A stretch of DNA of 35,797 nt from Micavibrio sp. (GTDB lineage Bacteria; Pseudomonadota; Alphaproteobacteria; Micavibrionales; Micavibrionaceae), in assembly GCA_002708415.1 (NCBI GenBank), contig PANS01000015.1:1-35797 (forward strand), given 5' to 3'. Below the pieces are notes generated by a model that was not told where the DNA came from, did no database searches, and saw nothing but the letters and a program-made list of their open reading frames with translations. The number at the start of each line of letters is the position of its first letter. Position 1 is the stretch's first letter. The translations under genes and the position numbers were made by a program. Of this stretch, positions 17,188 through 24,577 are shown in pieces.

Positions 17188-18024
17188 TCAAACATCTATT
17201 TTCCCCTCAAACGAATAAGCAACAGGGCCAGTCATCGCGACTTGTGCATCATCGGACGGCCAATCAATAATAAGATCACCACCATCAAGGGTGACCGTCA
17301 TCTTCCGTTTTGTAATACCGCGACGAATGGCGGCCACTGCCACAGCGCACGCACCAGAGCCACAAGCATCGGTAATTCCAGCTCCACGCTCCCAAACACG
17401 CATTCGCACATGATCAGGTGCAAGTACCTCAACAAATTCAACATTTGTCTTGTTTGGAAAAAGCAGGTCCGTTTCATAACGTTTTCCGTACTTTTCCACA
17501 CCATGATCCCCTAAATCATCCACGGAACCATCCACAAAGAACACACAATGCGGGTTACCCATCGATACAGCAACAGGATCATTAGGCTGACCAGGCTCAA
17601 CAGGATACGGCAAGTGAAGCGTATCGCACTCTTGTGAAAGCGGTATCTCATTCCATTTAAGTTTTGGTTCACCCATCTGCACGGTAACTTGACCATTTTC
17701 AGCGCGCGAACAATTAAGAGCCCCTACAGGTGTTTCCAATACGATTTGATCAACTTGTTCTTCACGCATCATGATATCAGCGACACAGCGTATTGCATTA
17801 CCGCATGACTCAAGAAAAGACCCATCCGCGTTATACATGTCCAAATACACTGTTTCCTGAAAGTTCTCAGAAATGCGTAAAATGACAATTTGATCGCATC
17901 CCACACCGCGCTTACGATCAGCTATCCTCCGAATTTGCGCCTCAGAAAGCTTAATATCCTTGACTCTGGCATCAAAAATGACAAAGTCATTCCCAAGCCC
18001 ATGCATTTTTTTAAAGTTAATCAT
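17188..18024 (-). CDS. dapF: Diaminopimelate epimerase
   Basis: DapF converts LL- to meso-diaminopimelate for lysine and peptidoglycan synthesis. The 278 residues contain MHGLGNDFV near the start and the two catalytic cysteines, C74 in the ESCGNAIRC motif and C221 in ACGSGACA. GNPHCVFF and the ETDLLFPNKTNVEFV segment are also standard. It is the first gene of the dapF-mtaB-ftsY run, an arrangement common in alphaproteobacteria. About 100 bases separate its start from the divergent small membrane protein gene. Confidence 0.96.
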   Translation of the reverse strand: MINFKKMHGLGNDFVIFDARVKDIKLSEAQIRRIADRKRGVGCDQIVILRISENFQETVYLDMYNADGSFLESCGNAIRCVADIMMREEQVDQIVLETPVGALNCSRAENGQVTVQMGEPKLKWNEIPLSQECDTLHLPYPVEPGQPNDPVAVSMGNPHCVFFVDGSVDDLGDHGVEKYGKRYETDLLFPNKTNVEFVEVLAPDHVRMRVWERGAGITDACGSGACAVAVAAIRRGITKRKMTVTLDGGDLIIDWPSDDAQVAMTGPVAYSFEGKIDV

Positions 18025-18128
18025 TACTGTGTTTTCTTTAGGTTAAATTTATTTACGTAAAACGGTTGACGTATTAAAAGTTTTAGTTTAGATACTTTTT
18101 ATCCGTTTGAGACAAAAGAGGTTCTACT

Positions 18129-18386
18129 ATGAACAATATTTATGAAACTGCCCGCTATGGCAATGATAATTATGCGTCCCCTACATCAGAAGATGCCGAT
18201 TACTGGCGTTTACGCCATTTAGTCAAAAAAGAAAAACGCCAAGCTTTTATCAATGGAGCCGCTTTTACAGGCATTAGCGTCTTCATCATCTTTTTGCTGT
18301 TCTTAACAATGAGCAACAGCGGCATAACCTTCATGACTTGTCACGAATTTGGTGAAACATTTACGTGTCGCCTTGGCGGACTGTAG
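18129..18386 (+). CDS. Small single-pass membrane protein of unknown function
   Basis: The 85-residue protein has a polar N-terminus (about 1-40, ending in the basic KKEKRQ), one strong hydrophobic segment (about 44-63, TGISVFIIFLLFLTM) and a short tail with two cysteines (TCHEFGETFTCRL). By the positive-inside rule the N-terminus faces the cytoplasm and the cysteine-containing tail the periplasm, where the pair could form a disulfide. AAGAGG lies before the ATG, and a TTGACG at 18065-18070 could be a -35 element. No family recognised. It is upstream of ffh but separated from it by a terminator and leader. Confidence 0.65.
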   Translation: MNNIYETARYGNDNYASPTSEDADYWRLRHLVKKEKRQAFINGAAFTGISVFIIFLLFLTMSNSGITFMTCHEFGETFTCRLGGL

Positions 18387-18475
18387 AAAGCCTTTAACGC
18401 TTGACAAAAGCGCTCTAAATCCATAAAACACCTTTAATTCATCGGCATTGTTGTTAATTGCCGTGTCTAGCGATA

Positions 18476-18515
18476 CCCCTCAGTCAGCGAAATTACGCCC
18501 ACTGAGGCATTTTTG
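18476..18515 (+). terminator. Probable intrinsic terminator upstream of ffh
   Basis: CCTCAGT (18478-18484) pairs with ACTGAGG (18501-18507), then CATTTTT. It separates the small membrane protein gene from the ffh leader. Confidence 0.6.
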
Positions 18516-18546
18516 CTATATGAATTAACATTGGCGTTTCGCTTTA

Positions 18547-18616
18547 TTTTTGCACAAGGCAAGAGGAGCGAAATGTACTAAAACTGTACATGAGCGACGA
18601 ATAACGATGTGCAAGG
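18547..18616 (+). promoter_or_regulatory. Structured leader of ffh
   Basis: An outer 7-bp stem TTGCACA (18550-18556) with TGTGCAA (18608-18614) encloses a perfect 6-bp hairpin ATGTAC (18573-18578), loop TAAAACT, GTACAT (18586-18591). GAGCGA flanks the inner hairpin on both sides. The structure ends 21 bases before the ffh GTG. I do not recognise a known riboswitch or leader class. Confidence 0.4.
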
Positions 18617-18637
18617 ATAAATGGGAACGACAAGAAA

Positions 18638-20254
18638 GTGTTTGATAATTTAAGCGATAAGTTAGGCAGCATCTTTGATAAGCTGCGCGGTAAAGGCTCT
18701 CTTTCAGAAGATGACGTGAATGCCGCAGCGCGTGAGATTCGCGTAGCCCTACTTGAAGCCGACGTTGCCCTTCCTGTTGTAAAAGAATTTATCGAGATTG
18801 TGAAAAGTCGCGCCATTGGTGCAGACGTCATTCAATCTGTCTCCCCTGTTCAGCAGGTTGTCAAAATCGTCCATGACGCGATGGTTGAAATGCTGGGTGG
18901 TGAAGATGCCGAAGAACTCAACCTCAAAGCAACACCTCCTGCCGCTTTCCTTATGGTTGGTTTGCAAGGATCTGGTAAAACGACTTCAACGGCGAAAATC
19001 TCGAAATTTCTGACCGATAAGCATAACAAAAAGATGCTTATGGCCTCATTGGATACCCAGCGCCCCGCCGCGCAAGAGCAGTTAGCTGTTCTTGGTGAGC
19101 AAACAGGCGTTGATACATTAGAGATCATTAAAGGCCAAAGCCCTATTGATATTACAAAGCGTGCAATGGAAGAAGCCCGTCTCGGCGGATATGACATTGT
19201 CATGCTTGATACAGCGGGTCGCCTATCCATTGATCAAGAGCTGATGGATGAAGTAGCAGAGATTTCTAAAATCTCAAAGCCTGCGGAAACGCTTCTCGTT
19301 GTTGATGCAATGACGGGGCAAGACGCCGTTAACGTTGCCAAAGAATTTGACGAAAAAGTCGGTGTAACTGGCATCATGATGACCCGTATTGATGGTGATG
19401 CACGCGGCGGCGCGGCGATGTCTATGCGCGGCATTACGGGCAAGCCGATTAAGCTCATGGGTACTGGTGAACAATGGGATAAAATCGAAGCATTCCATGC
19501 CGATCGTATCGCAGGCCGTATCCTTGGTATGGGTGATGTTGTTTCCCTCGTGGAAAAAGCGCAAGAAAGCATCCAAGAAGAAGACGCCATGGCGATGGCC
19601 GAAAAATTCAAAAAAGGTCAATTTGACTTTAACGACATGCTTCAACAAATGAAGCAAATGTCTAAAATGGGCGGCGCAGGCGCTCTCATGAAAATGCTTC
19701 CGGGCTTGGGCAAAATGGCCAAACAGATTGAGGAAGCAAACTTCGAAGAAAGCATCCTTAAAAAACAAGAAGCAATCATTCAATCAATGACCAAGGCAGA
19801 ACGTGAGAAGCCTTCCCTCATGAATGCCTCGCGTAAAAAGCGTATCGCCGCTGGTTCAGGAACAACAGTTCAAGAAATCAATAAGCTTTGTAAGCAACAG
19901 CAGCAAATGCAAACCGTCATGAAGAAAATCAAAAAGATGGGCATGGGCGGCATGATGAAACAAATGAAGGGCCTTATGGGTGGTAAAGCCGATGAGCTTG
20001 AGCTGATGGCGCAATCCATGGACCCTGACGCGCTTGCTGGTGATATGGCTGGATTAAACAGCCCGCTTGGCGAAAACCCATTTGAAGGTGGAAACGCTCC
20101 TGCTGGCCTACCGGGTCTTGGCGGCATGGGCGGTGGAATGCCTGGCCTTGCTGGTATGGGCGGCGCCCCTGGCATGGGGATGCCCAGCATGCCGACACGC
20201 GGCGGCACAAAGAAAAACCGTAAACCGAAGAATAAGAAAGGTAAGCGGAAATGA
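18638..20254 (+). CDS. ffh: Ffh, signal recognition particle protein
   Basis: Ffh binds signal sequences and 4.5S RNA and docks on FtsY. The start is GTG 18638, giving the usual MFDNLSDKLGSIFDKLRGKG. The G domain shows GLQGSGKTT (108-116), DTQRPAA (139-145), DTAGR (191-195) and TRIDGDARGG (249-258). The M domain follows from about 300, with Met-rich helices that bind signal peptides and the RNA-binding segment around SRKKRIAAGSGTTVQEIN. At 538 residues it is about 80 longer than E. coli Ffh because of a Gly/Met/Pro-rich repeat region and a Lys-rich end (KKNRKPKNKKGKRK). The last four bases overlap the next gene (ATGA). Confidence 0.97.
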   Translation: MFDNLSDKLGSIFDKLRGKGSLSEDDVNAAAREIRVALLEADVALPVVKEFIEIVKSRAIGADVIQSVSPVQQVVKIVHDAMVEMLGGEDAEELNLKATPPAAFLMVGLQGSGKTTSTAKISKFLTDKHNKKMLMASLDTQRPAAQEQLAVLGEQTGVDTLEIIKGQSPIDITKRAMEEARLGGYDIVMLDTAGRLSIDQELMDEVAEISKISKPAETLLVVDAMTGQDAVNVAKEFDEKVGVTGIMMTRIDGDARGGAAMSMRGITGKPIKLMGTGEQWDKIEAFHADRIAGRILGMGDVVSLVEKAQESIQEEDAMAMAEKFKKGQFDFNDMLQQMKQMSKMGGAGALMKMLPGLGKMAKQIEEANFEESILKKQEAIIQSMTKAEREKPSLMNASRKKRIAAGSGTTVQEINKLCKQQQQMQTVMKKIKKMGMGGMMKQMKGLMGGKADELELMAQSMDPDALAGDMAGLNSPLGENPFEGGNAPAGLPGLGGMGGGMPGLAGMGGAPGMGMPSMPTRGGTKKNRKPKNKKGKRK

Positions 20255-20580
20255 CGAAACTATACAGTGAGTTCAAACCCTACCAAACATGGAGTATTTC
20301 CTCCTTGTTGTTTTTTATTTTCATGGGGACTTATTCAGGTGTTCTAAAAGGACGTGAAATTATTTTCAATACACGCATAAGGCATGGACAATATGACGAA
20401 GCAATCCACGGTGTAACCCAAGGTGAAATTATTGATTATGCGCCTATTGGAATGATTTTGATTTCTTTTATTGCTGTTTTTATCTGCAACAAAAAAGAGT
20501 TAAACAAATTTAAAAGGTTTGCAAATCACCTGCACTGGGCACCCGTTGTACTTATAATTTTTTACAGTTTTATGAACTAA
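20251..20580 (+). CDS. Small integral membrane protein of unknown function
   Basis: The 109 residues include hydrophobic segments at about 14-31 (TWSISSLLFFIFMGTYSG), 64-79 (YAPIGMILISFIAVFI) and 95-107 (HWAPVVLIIFYSF). No family recognised. Its ATG overlaps the ffh stop (ATGA), which implies coupling to ffh translation, and it ends 41 bases before rpsP. The gene is more AT-rich than ffh and rpsP, which are often adjacent in related genomes, so it may be a later insertion in the operon. Confidence 0.65.
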   Translation: MTKLYSEFKPYQTWSISSLLFFIFMGTYSGVLKGREIIFNTRIRHGQYDEAIHGVTQGEIIDYAPIGMILISFIAVFICNKKELNKFKRFANHLHWAPVVLIIFYSFMN

Positions 20581-20621
20581 TTAACCAAATTGCAATTTGA
20601 CTATTAAAAAGGAGAACTAAA

Positions 20622-21128
20622 ATGGCACTAGCAATGAGACTATCAAGAGGCGGACGTAAGAAGCGTCCTTTCCACCGTATCGTCGTAGCAGACAAACGTA
20701 TGCCGCGTGATGGGCGTTATATCGAGCGTTTGGGAACATACAACCCACTACTCGCAAAAGATGACGAAAACCGCGTTAACCTTAATGAAGAGCGCATCAA
20801 ATACTGGTTAAGCGAAGGCGCAGAGCCGAGCTACCGTGTAGCCGTATTCTTGGGTAAAGCTGGCTTGGCTCCAATGCCGGCGCAGCGTAACAACCCACAA
20901 AAAGCTGAGCCATCAGAAGCAACGAAGCTTCGCGTCGCTGACAAAGAAGAGAAAAAAGCTAATGCTGCTGAAGCGGCCAAAGCGGCTGAAGAAGAAGCAA
21001 AAGAAGCAGCAAAAGCAGCTGCTGAAGAAGCTCCTGCAGAGGAAACGCCAGCCGAAGAAGCAGCTCCAGAAGCTGCAGCGGACGCTCCTGCTGAAGAACC
21101 TGAGGCACAAGAAGCAAAAACTGAGTAA
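20622..21128 (+). CDS. rpsP: Ribosomal protein bS16 with Ala/Glu-rich tail
   Basis: The first 85 residues are a standard bS16: [24 protein letters not shown] is split here by a leading MA, followed by [13 protein letters not shown] and the WLSEGAEPS motif. The protein then continues to 168 residues, about twice E. coli bS16, with an Ala/Glu/Lys-rich, probably disordered tail that repeats AEEAPAEE-like units. Such tails are common in alphaproteobacteria. AAAGGAG precedes the ATG at ideal spacing. The stop codon is 76 bases before the DUF559-RimM start, with the left end of the DUF559 cassette in between. Confidence 0.96.
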   Translation: MALAMRLSRGGRKKRPFHRIVVADKRMPRDGRYIERLGTYNPLLAKDDENRVNLNEERIKYWLSEGAEPSYRVAVFLGKAGLAPMPAQRNNPQKAEPSEATKLRVADKEEKKANAAEAAKAAEEEAKEAAKAAAEEAPAEETPAEEAAPEAAADAPAEEPEAQEAKTE

Positions 21129-21140
21129 AAACAAATCATG

Positions 21141-21570
21141 TTTCCCTCTCCCCATGGGAGAGGGTGACTTGAACAAAGTGAAAGTCGGGTGAGGGGATTT
21201 ATTCATGCCAGACAAAACTATTCAAAACGCCCGTGAATTACGAAAAAACCAAACTGAAGCTGAAAAGCTACTCTGGTCAAAATTACGCAACAAACAATTA
21301 AATGGCTTTAAATTTAGACGGCAACACCCTTTCCCTCCCTATATCCTCGATTTTTTCTGCGAAGAGCTCAATCTTGCTATCGAATGCGATGGTGGTCAGC
21401 ACACAGAAGAAAAAGACAAAAAGCGCTCAAATTTTATTGAAAGCAACAATATTAAAATCCTACGCTATTGGAATAATGAAATTATTGATAATATAGAGGG
21501 TGTTTTGGAAGATATTTTAAATAACATAAATACACCTTCACCCAAACCCCCTCCCCAAGGAGAGGGCTCT
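21141..21570 (+). mobile_element. Small repeat-flanked DUF559 cassette inserted between rpsP and rimM
   Basis: The left end contains the palindrome CCCTCTCCCCATGGGAGAGGG (21144-21164 region) and GGGTGAGGGG (21187-21196). The right end (21536-21570) contains CACCC, CCCCCTCCCC and AAGGAGAGGG, a degenerate inverted copy of the left end. The DUF559 gene lies between. From family knowledge, DUF559 genes in many bacteria lie between such CCCTCTCC/GGGTGAGGG repeats, their last codons being the repeat itself (PSPxPxPxGEG). The cassette carries no transposase, so it probably moves with outside help. Boundaries are estimates. Confidence 0.65.
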
Positions 21571-22059
21571 AAGCGTATTTGCGTTGCCAAAGTTGCAACC
21601 GCGCACGGTATTAAGGGGCTCGTTAAACTTCACGTCTATGCCGATGACATCGCGCTCATCAAGGGTGATCTTTATACGGACAAAACTGATGATAAGACCC
21701 TAAAAATCACCCCAAAGAATGCAACAGCCAAACATTGGCTTGCCGAAATTGATGGCGTTACAGATCGCACACAGGCCGAAACATTTCGCGGCACAGAACT
21801 TTATATTGAGCAAACACTTCTGCCTGAAATCGGCGAAGATGAATTTTACTATTCAGACCTTATTGGCCTTCCTGCCATTGATGAAGAAGGAAAAGAGATT
21901 GGTGAGATTATCGCCGTTGAAAACTTCGGTGCCTCCGACTTACTCGATATCAAACCCAAAGGCGCACAAAGCTTTTACTTGCCAGTGACCGATGATACGC
22001 TGCTGGAGATTAGCGAGAACAAAGTAACTGTCGCTATACCTGAAGGTTTATTAGAATGA
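21205..22059 (+). CDS. rimM: DUF559 nuclease-like domain fused in frame to RimM, 16S rRNA processing protein
   Basis: RimM assists 30S maturation near bS16/uS19. Here one 284-codon frame holds two proteins. Residues 1-108 are a complete DUF559 domain with the PD-(D/E)xK-like residues D49 (YILDFF), E60 and D62 (IECDGGQH). Residues 110-122 (TPSPKPPPQGEGS) are encoded by the cassette's right repeat. RimM runs from about 123 to 284: ICVAKVATAHGIKGLVKLH, then a PRC-barrel (DEFYYSDLIGLPAIDEEGKEIGEI). The RimM part is full length and has no methionine, and no ATG, GTG or TTG lies near the junction, so the normal start codon has been lost. The stop overlaps the trmD start (ATGA). Whether the fusion is cleaved is unknown. 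Confidence 0.85.
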   Translation: MPDKTIQNARELRKNQTEAEKLLWSKLRNKQLNGFKFRRQHPFPPYILDFFCEELNLAIECDGGQHTEEKDKKRSNFIESNNIKILRYWNNEIIDNIEGVLEDILNNINTPSPKPPPQGEGSKRICVAKVATAHGIKGLVKLHVYADDIALIKGDLYTDKTDDKTLKITPKNATAKHWLAEIDGVTDRTQAETFRGTELYIEQTLLPEIGEDEFYYSDLIGLPAIDEEGKEIGEIIAVENFGASDLLDIKPKGAQSFYLPVTDDTLLEISENKVTVAIPEGLLE

Positions 22060-22760
22060 GCATAAACTTTAACCTCCTCACCCTTTTCCCTGACATGTTT
22101 CCAGGCATGCTTGGCCAGTCTTTGGCTGGTAAAGCGTTAGAGCGCGGTGACTGGTCATTCAACACGGTTAATATTCGTGATTTTGCGAGCGATAATCATA
22201 AAACAGTTGATGATACACCTTATGGTGGCGGCGCAGGCATGGTGATGCGCGCAGATATTGTTGAGAGCGCCCTCACCTCTATCCCAAAACAAAAACAAGG
22301 CCGAAAGATATACCTTTCCCCACGCGGTAAAGTGCTTAACCAAGCGCTCGTAAAAGAATTATCTCAAGAAGAGAACATCACACTTCTTTGCGGTCGTTAT
22401 GAGGGCATTGATCAGCGCGTTCTTGATGCACACGACTTTGAAGAAATCTCTATCGGGGACTATGTCCTTTCTGGAGGTGAGCCAGCCGCGCTTATTCTTA
22501 TGGATGCTTGTATTCGCTTACTTGATGGTGTGATGGGTAATGTTGATACGGCAGATAATGAAAGCTTTGGCACCAATACGGGCGGTCTTTTGGAATACCC
22601 GCATTACACACGACCAGCCGAATGGGTTGCATCAAATGGACAAACTTACGAAGTACCCGATGTTTTAAAAGGCGGTAATCATGCAGACATTGATAAATGG
22701 CGCAAAAAAGAAAGTTTAAAAATCACTAAGGCCGTGCGTCCGGACCTTTTAGAGAAATAA
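22056..22760 (+). CDS. trmD: tRNA (guanine-N1)-methyltransferase
   Basis: TrmD makes m1G37 in tRNAs and prevents +1 frameshifting. The 234 residues show the SPOUT knot motifs: LCGRYEGIDQRVLD, the IGDYVLSGGEPAAL loop that binds S-adenosylmethionine, and GLLEYPHYTRPAEW. PYGGGAGMVM near 57-66 is also a family landmark. It follows rimM with a four-base overlap and is part of the classical rpsP-rimM-trmD-rplS order. Its last 35 bases overlap, on the opposite strand, the end of the glycosyltransferase gene. Confidence 0.97.
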   Translation: MSINFNLLTLFPDMFPGMLGQSLAGKALERGDWSFNTVNIRDFASDNHKTVDDTPYGGGAGMVMRADIVESALTSIPKQKQGRKIYLSPRGKVLNQALVKELSQEENITLLCGRYEGIDQRVLDAHDFEEISIGDYVLSGGEPAALILMDACIRLLDGVMGNVDTADNESFGTNTGGLLEYPHYTRPAEWVASNGQTYEVPDVLKGGNHADIDKWRKKESLKITKAVRPDLLEK

Positions 22761-23673
22761 CATTCGGTTCAAGTCTATCTCTCAACAAATTACGCATATA
22801 CCCGACGCGTGCAATCTCATCAAACAAGCTCACCTTTGTGCCTTTTAAAGGCTTAATATCAAAATCAGTATCATTAGTATTTAAAAAATCCACATGTCCT
22901 AAACCAAAATGGGTACCGCCATTTGCAGCAAGTGAACGAACAAAAATAGGCAATCGATCTTTAGAGGCCTTCCATATTTTTTGAAGCCCACTAGACTTTT
23001 TATAAAACACCACTTTTTCTTTTTCTCTTTGACGTGAAGCATCGTCAGTAAACATATTTTGAACTCTTTCATCATCACCATGGTGTATAATGCCTAGAAA
23101 ATCATTATTTTCGAACCGAACATAATGAATACCCAGCATTCGCGCTCTACGTGACAAATTTGTATCTTCACTACCCCAACCGCTATAGCTTTCGTCATAT
23201 CCCCCCAAACGCTCAAAATTTGAACGTGTTAAGGCCATACGACCAAATAAGCCGCCTCCCCCTTCTTGTTCCGAAGAAAAACTTACCCTGTATGAAGGAT
23301 TTAAAATCACGTTAGGTTTTTTTGCAAATAAATCAGCCAAGGCTTCTGCAAACCCTTCCCCTGTGAAATTATCTGCATCAACATTACAGACAACATCTCC
23401 TGTTGCTAGGCGGTGCGCCATATTTTTTGCATGCGCCATTCTAAAAACAGGCTGATCTGTTCTGGCATAAATTAAGCGGCCTGCTTCAATTTCAGACAGG
23501 ACTTGAGTGTCAGTTGTCATCCACTCATGCATGCCGTCTTTATCGCCATAATTGAGAACAACAAACTCTACCCCCACATCATCTGTGTTTGGGTTTCCCA
23601 GCAAATTCCGAGGTAACGTTTGTTTTAAATGCTCTAAACGCCCCATGCATGTCGTACAAAACGATATTTTCAT
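22726..23673 (-). CDS. GT2-type glycosyltransferase with galactosyltransferase-like C-terminal motif
   Basis: The 315 residues begin MKISFCTTCMGRLEHLKQTL, typical of family 2 glycosyltransferases. The nucleotide-sugar/metal motif is NVDADN at 97-102, and GWGSEDTNLSRRA (165-177) matches the GWGxED motif of the Glyco_transf_7C galactosyltransferase region. The last third has no recognised domain. The donor and acceptor are unknown; surface polysaccharide or protein glycosylation is possible. There are no membrane segments. It sits antisense inside the trmD-rplS interval, sharing 35 bases with the end of trmD, which is unusual and suggests later insertion. Confidence 0.8.
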   Translation of the reverse strand: MKISFCTTCMGRLEHLKQTLPRNLLGNPNTDDVGVEFVVLNYGDKDGMHEWMTTDTQVLSEIEAGRLIYARTDQPVFRMAHAKNMAHRLATGDVVCNVDADNFTGEGFAEALADLFAKKPNVILNPSYRVSFSSEQEGGGGLFGRMALTRSNFERLGGYDESYSGWGSEDTNLSRRARMLGIHYVRFENNDFLGIIHHGDDERVQNMFTDDASRQREKEKVVFYKKSSGLQKIWKASKDRLPIFVRSLAANGGTHFGLGHVDFLNTNDTDFDIKPLKGTKVSLFDEIARVGYMRNLLRDRLEPNVISLKGPDARP

Positions 23674-23717
23674 CTATCTCACACACCAATTAAACATTAC
23701 GTAAACTAACAAAACTC

Positions 23718-23746
23718 TTGCAGGATTGCAAGCTTTCTGGCATAAA
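23718..23746 (+). promoter_or_regulatory. Candidate sigma-70-type promoter of rplS
   Basis: TTGCAG (23718-23723), a 17-base spacer and CATAAA (23741-23746). The match is modest. The -35 region lies in a small hairpin (CTTGCA with TGCAAG, 23717-23732). Because the glycosyltransferase is antisense, rplS needs its own promoter or read-through from trmD. Confidence 0.35.
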
Positions 23747-23748
23747 GC

Positions 23749-23784
23749 GGCAGTTTTTATAGTTAAAACGAAAAAGAAGCTGCC
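23749..23784 (+). promoter_or_regulatory. Hairpin in the rplS leader
   Basis: GGCAGTTTTT (23749-23758) pairs with AAGAAGCTGCC (to 23784), about ten pairs including G-T wobbles. It lies 62 bases before rplS and would be at the 5' end of a transcript from the candidate promoter. L19 leaders acting in autoregulation are known in other phyla; a similar role here is only inferred. Confidence 0.3.
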
Positions 23785-23846
23785 TTCATTTATAAAATGT
23801 CGATTATCGAGCTTCGCGTAATGGTTTAAAAATTAAGGATAACAAC

Positions 23847-24434
23847 ATGAATACATTGCAACAATTTGAAGCGCGTCAGACGCAACAATATCTAGAAAAC
23901 AACAACATCCCTGAATTTTCAGCTGGTGACACTATTAAAGTGAACGTGAAAATCCGTGAGGGTTCACGTGAGCGTGTACAGGCCTTTGAAGGTGTTTGCA
24001 TCGCCCGTTCAGGAACAACTGGCCCAAATGCGAGCTTTACGGTTCGTAAAATCAGCCTTGGTGAAGGTGTGGAACGTGTATTCCCTCTTTTCTCACCACG
24101 TATCGACAGCATCGAAGTCATGCGTCACGGTGATGTTCGCCGTGCTAAACTTTATTACCTTCGTGATCGTCGCGGTAAATCTGCGCGTATCTCAGAGCGT
24201 ACCACGGGTCACGGCATGGAAACAGAAGTGCAAGAAGATACTTCAGGTATGACACAAACAGCCAAACGCGCAGCGAAGAAAGCGGCTAAAGACGCCAAGC
24301 GCGCTGAAGGCCGTGCCGCTAACGAAAAAGTTAAAGCAGATAAAGCTGCAGCAAAAGAAGCAGCGAAAAAAGAAGCGGAAGCCGCTGCTGCTGCAGAAGC
24401 ACAAACTGAGAATCCTGAAGCTGCATCTGAATAA
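23847..24434 (+). CDS. rplS: Ribosomal protein bL19 with Ala/Lys/Glu-rich tail
   Basis: Residues 1-118 are a typical bL19: [67 protein letters not shown] and [16 protein letters not shown]. The tail to residue 195 is Ala/Lys/Glu-rich and likely disordered, like the bS16 tail. AAGGAT precedes the ATG. bL19 sits at the 30S-50S interface. It closes the rpsP-rimM-trmD-rplS group but is separated from trmD by the antisense glycosyltransferase. Confidence 0.97.
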   Translation: MNTLQQFEARQTQQYLENNNIPEFSAGDTIKVNVKIREGSRERVQAFEGVCIARSGTTGPNASFTVRKISLGEGVERVFPLFSPRIDSIEVMRHGDVRRAKLYYLRDRRGKSARISERTTGHGMETEVQEDTSGMTQTAKRAAKKAAKDAKRAEGRAANEKVKADKAAAKEAAKKEAEAAAAAEAQTENPEAASE

Positions 24435-24441
24435 AAACACA

Positions 24442-24512
24442 GTCATTGTGAACGCAATGAAACAATCTCTTGATGGATTGCTGCGTCGGCCTAAAGGCTT
24501 CCTCGCAATGAC
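24442..24512 (+). repeat. Dispersed palindromic repeat, copy 2
   Basis: Outer ends GTCATTG and CGCAATGAC, with an inner AACAATCTC / GGATTGCTGCGTCGGCC segment related to copies 3 and 4. It starts eight bases after the rplS stop. Confidence 0.8.
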
Positions 24513-24527
24513 AGACAAAAGAACAAC

Positions 24528-24560
24528 AAAAAGCGCTGATTGTATGATCGGCGCTTTTTT
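24528..24560. terminator. Bidirectional intrinsic terminator between rplS and a convergent gene
   Basis: AAAAAGCGCTGAT (24528-24540) pairs with ATCGGCGCTTTTT (24546-24558, one bulge) and has T runs on both strands. It ends rplS on the plus strand and the hypothetical gene on the minus strand. Confidence 0.85.
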
Positions 24561-24577
24561 ATTATGCACGCATCATG

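Noticed and set aside
18387-18637. Region before ffh considered as the gene for 4.5S SRP RNA
   Set aside because: The conserved SRP RNA loop sequences around GGAAGG and GCAGCC are absent and the hairpin ATGTAC/GTACAT does not fit helix 8.
20251-20276. Antisense and second-frame proline/glycine-rich frames over the end of ffh
   Set aside because: They are shadows of the Gly/Met-rich Ffh tail.
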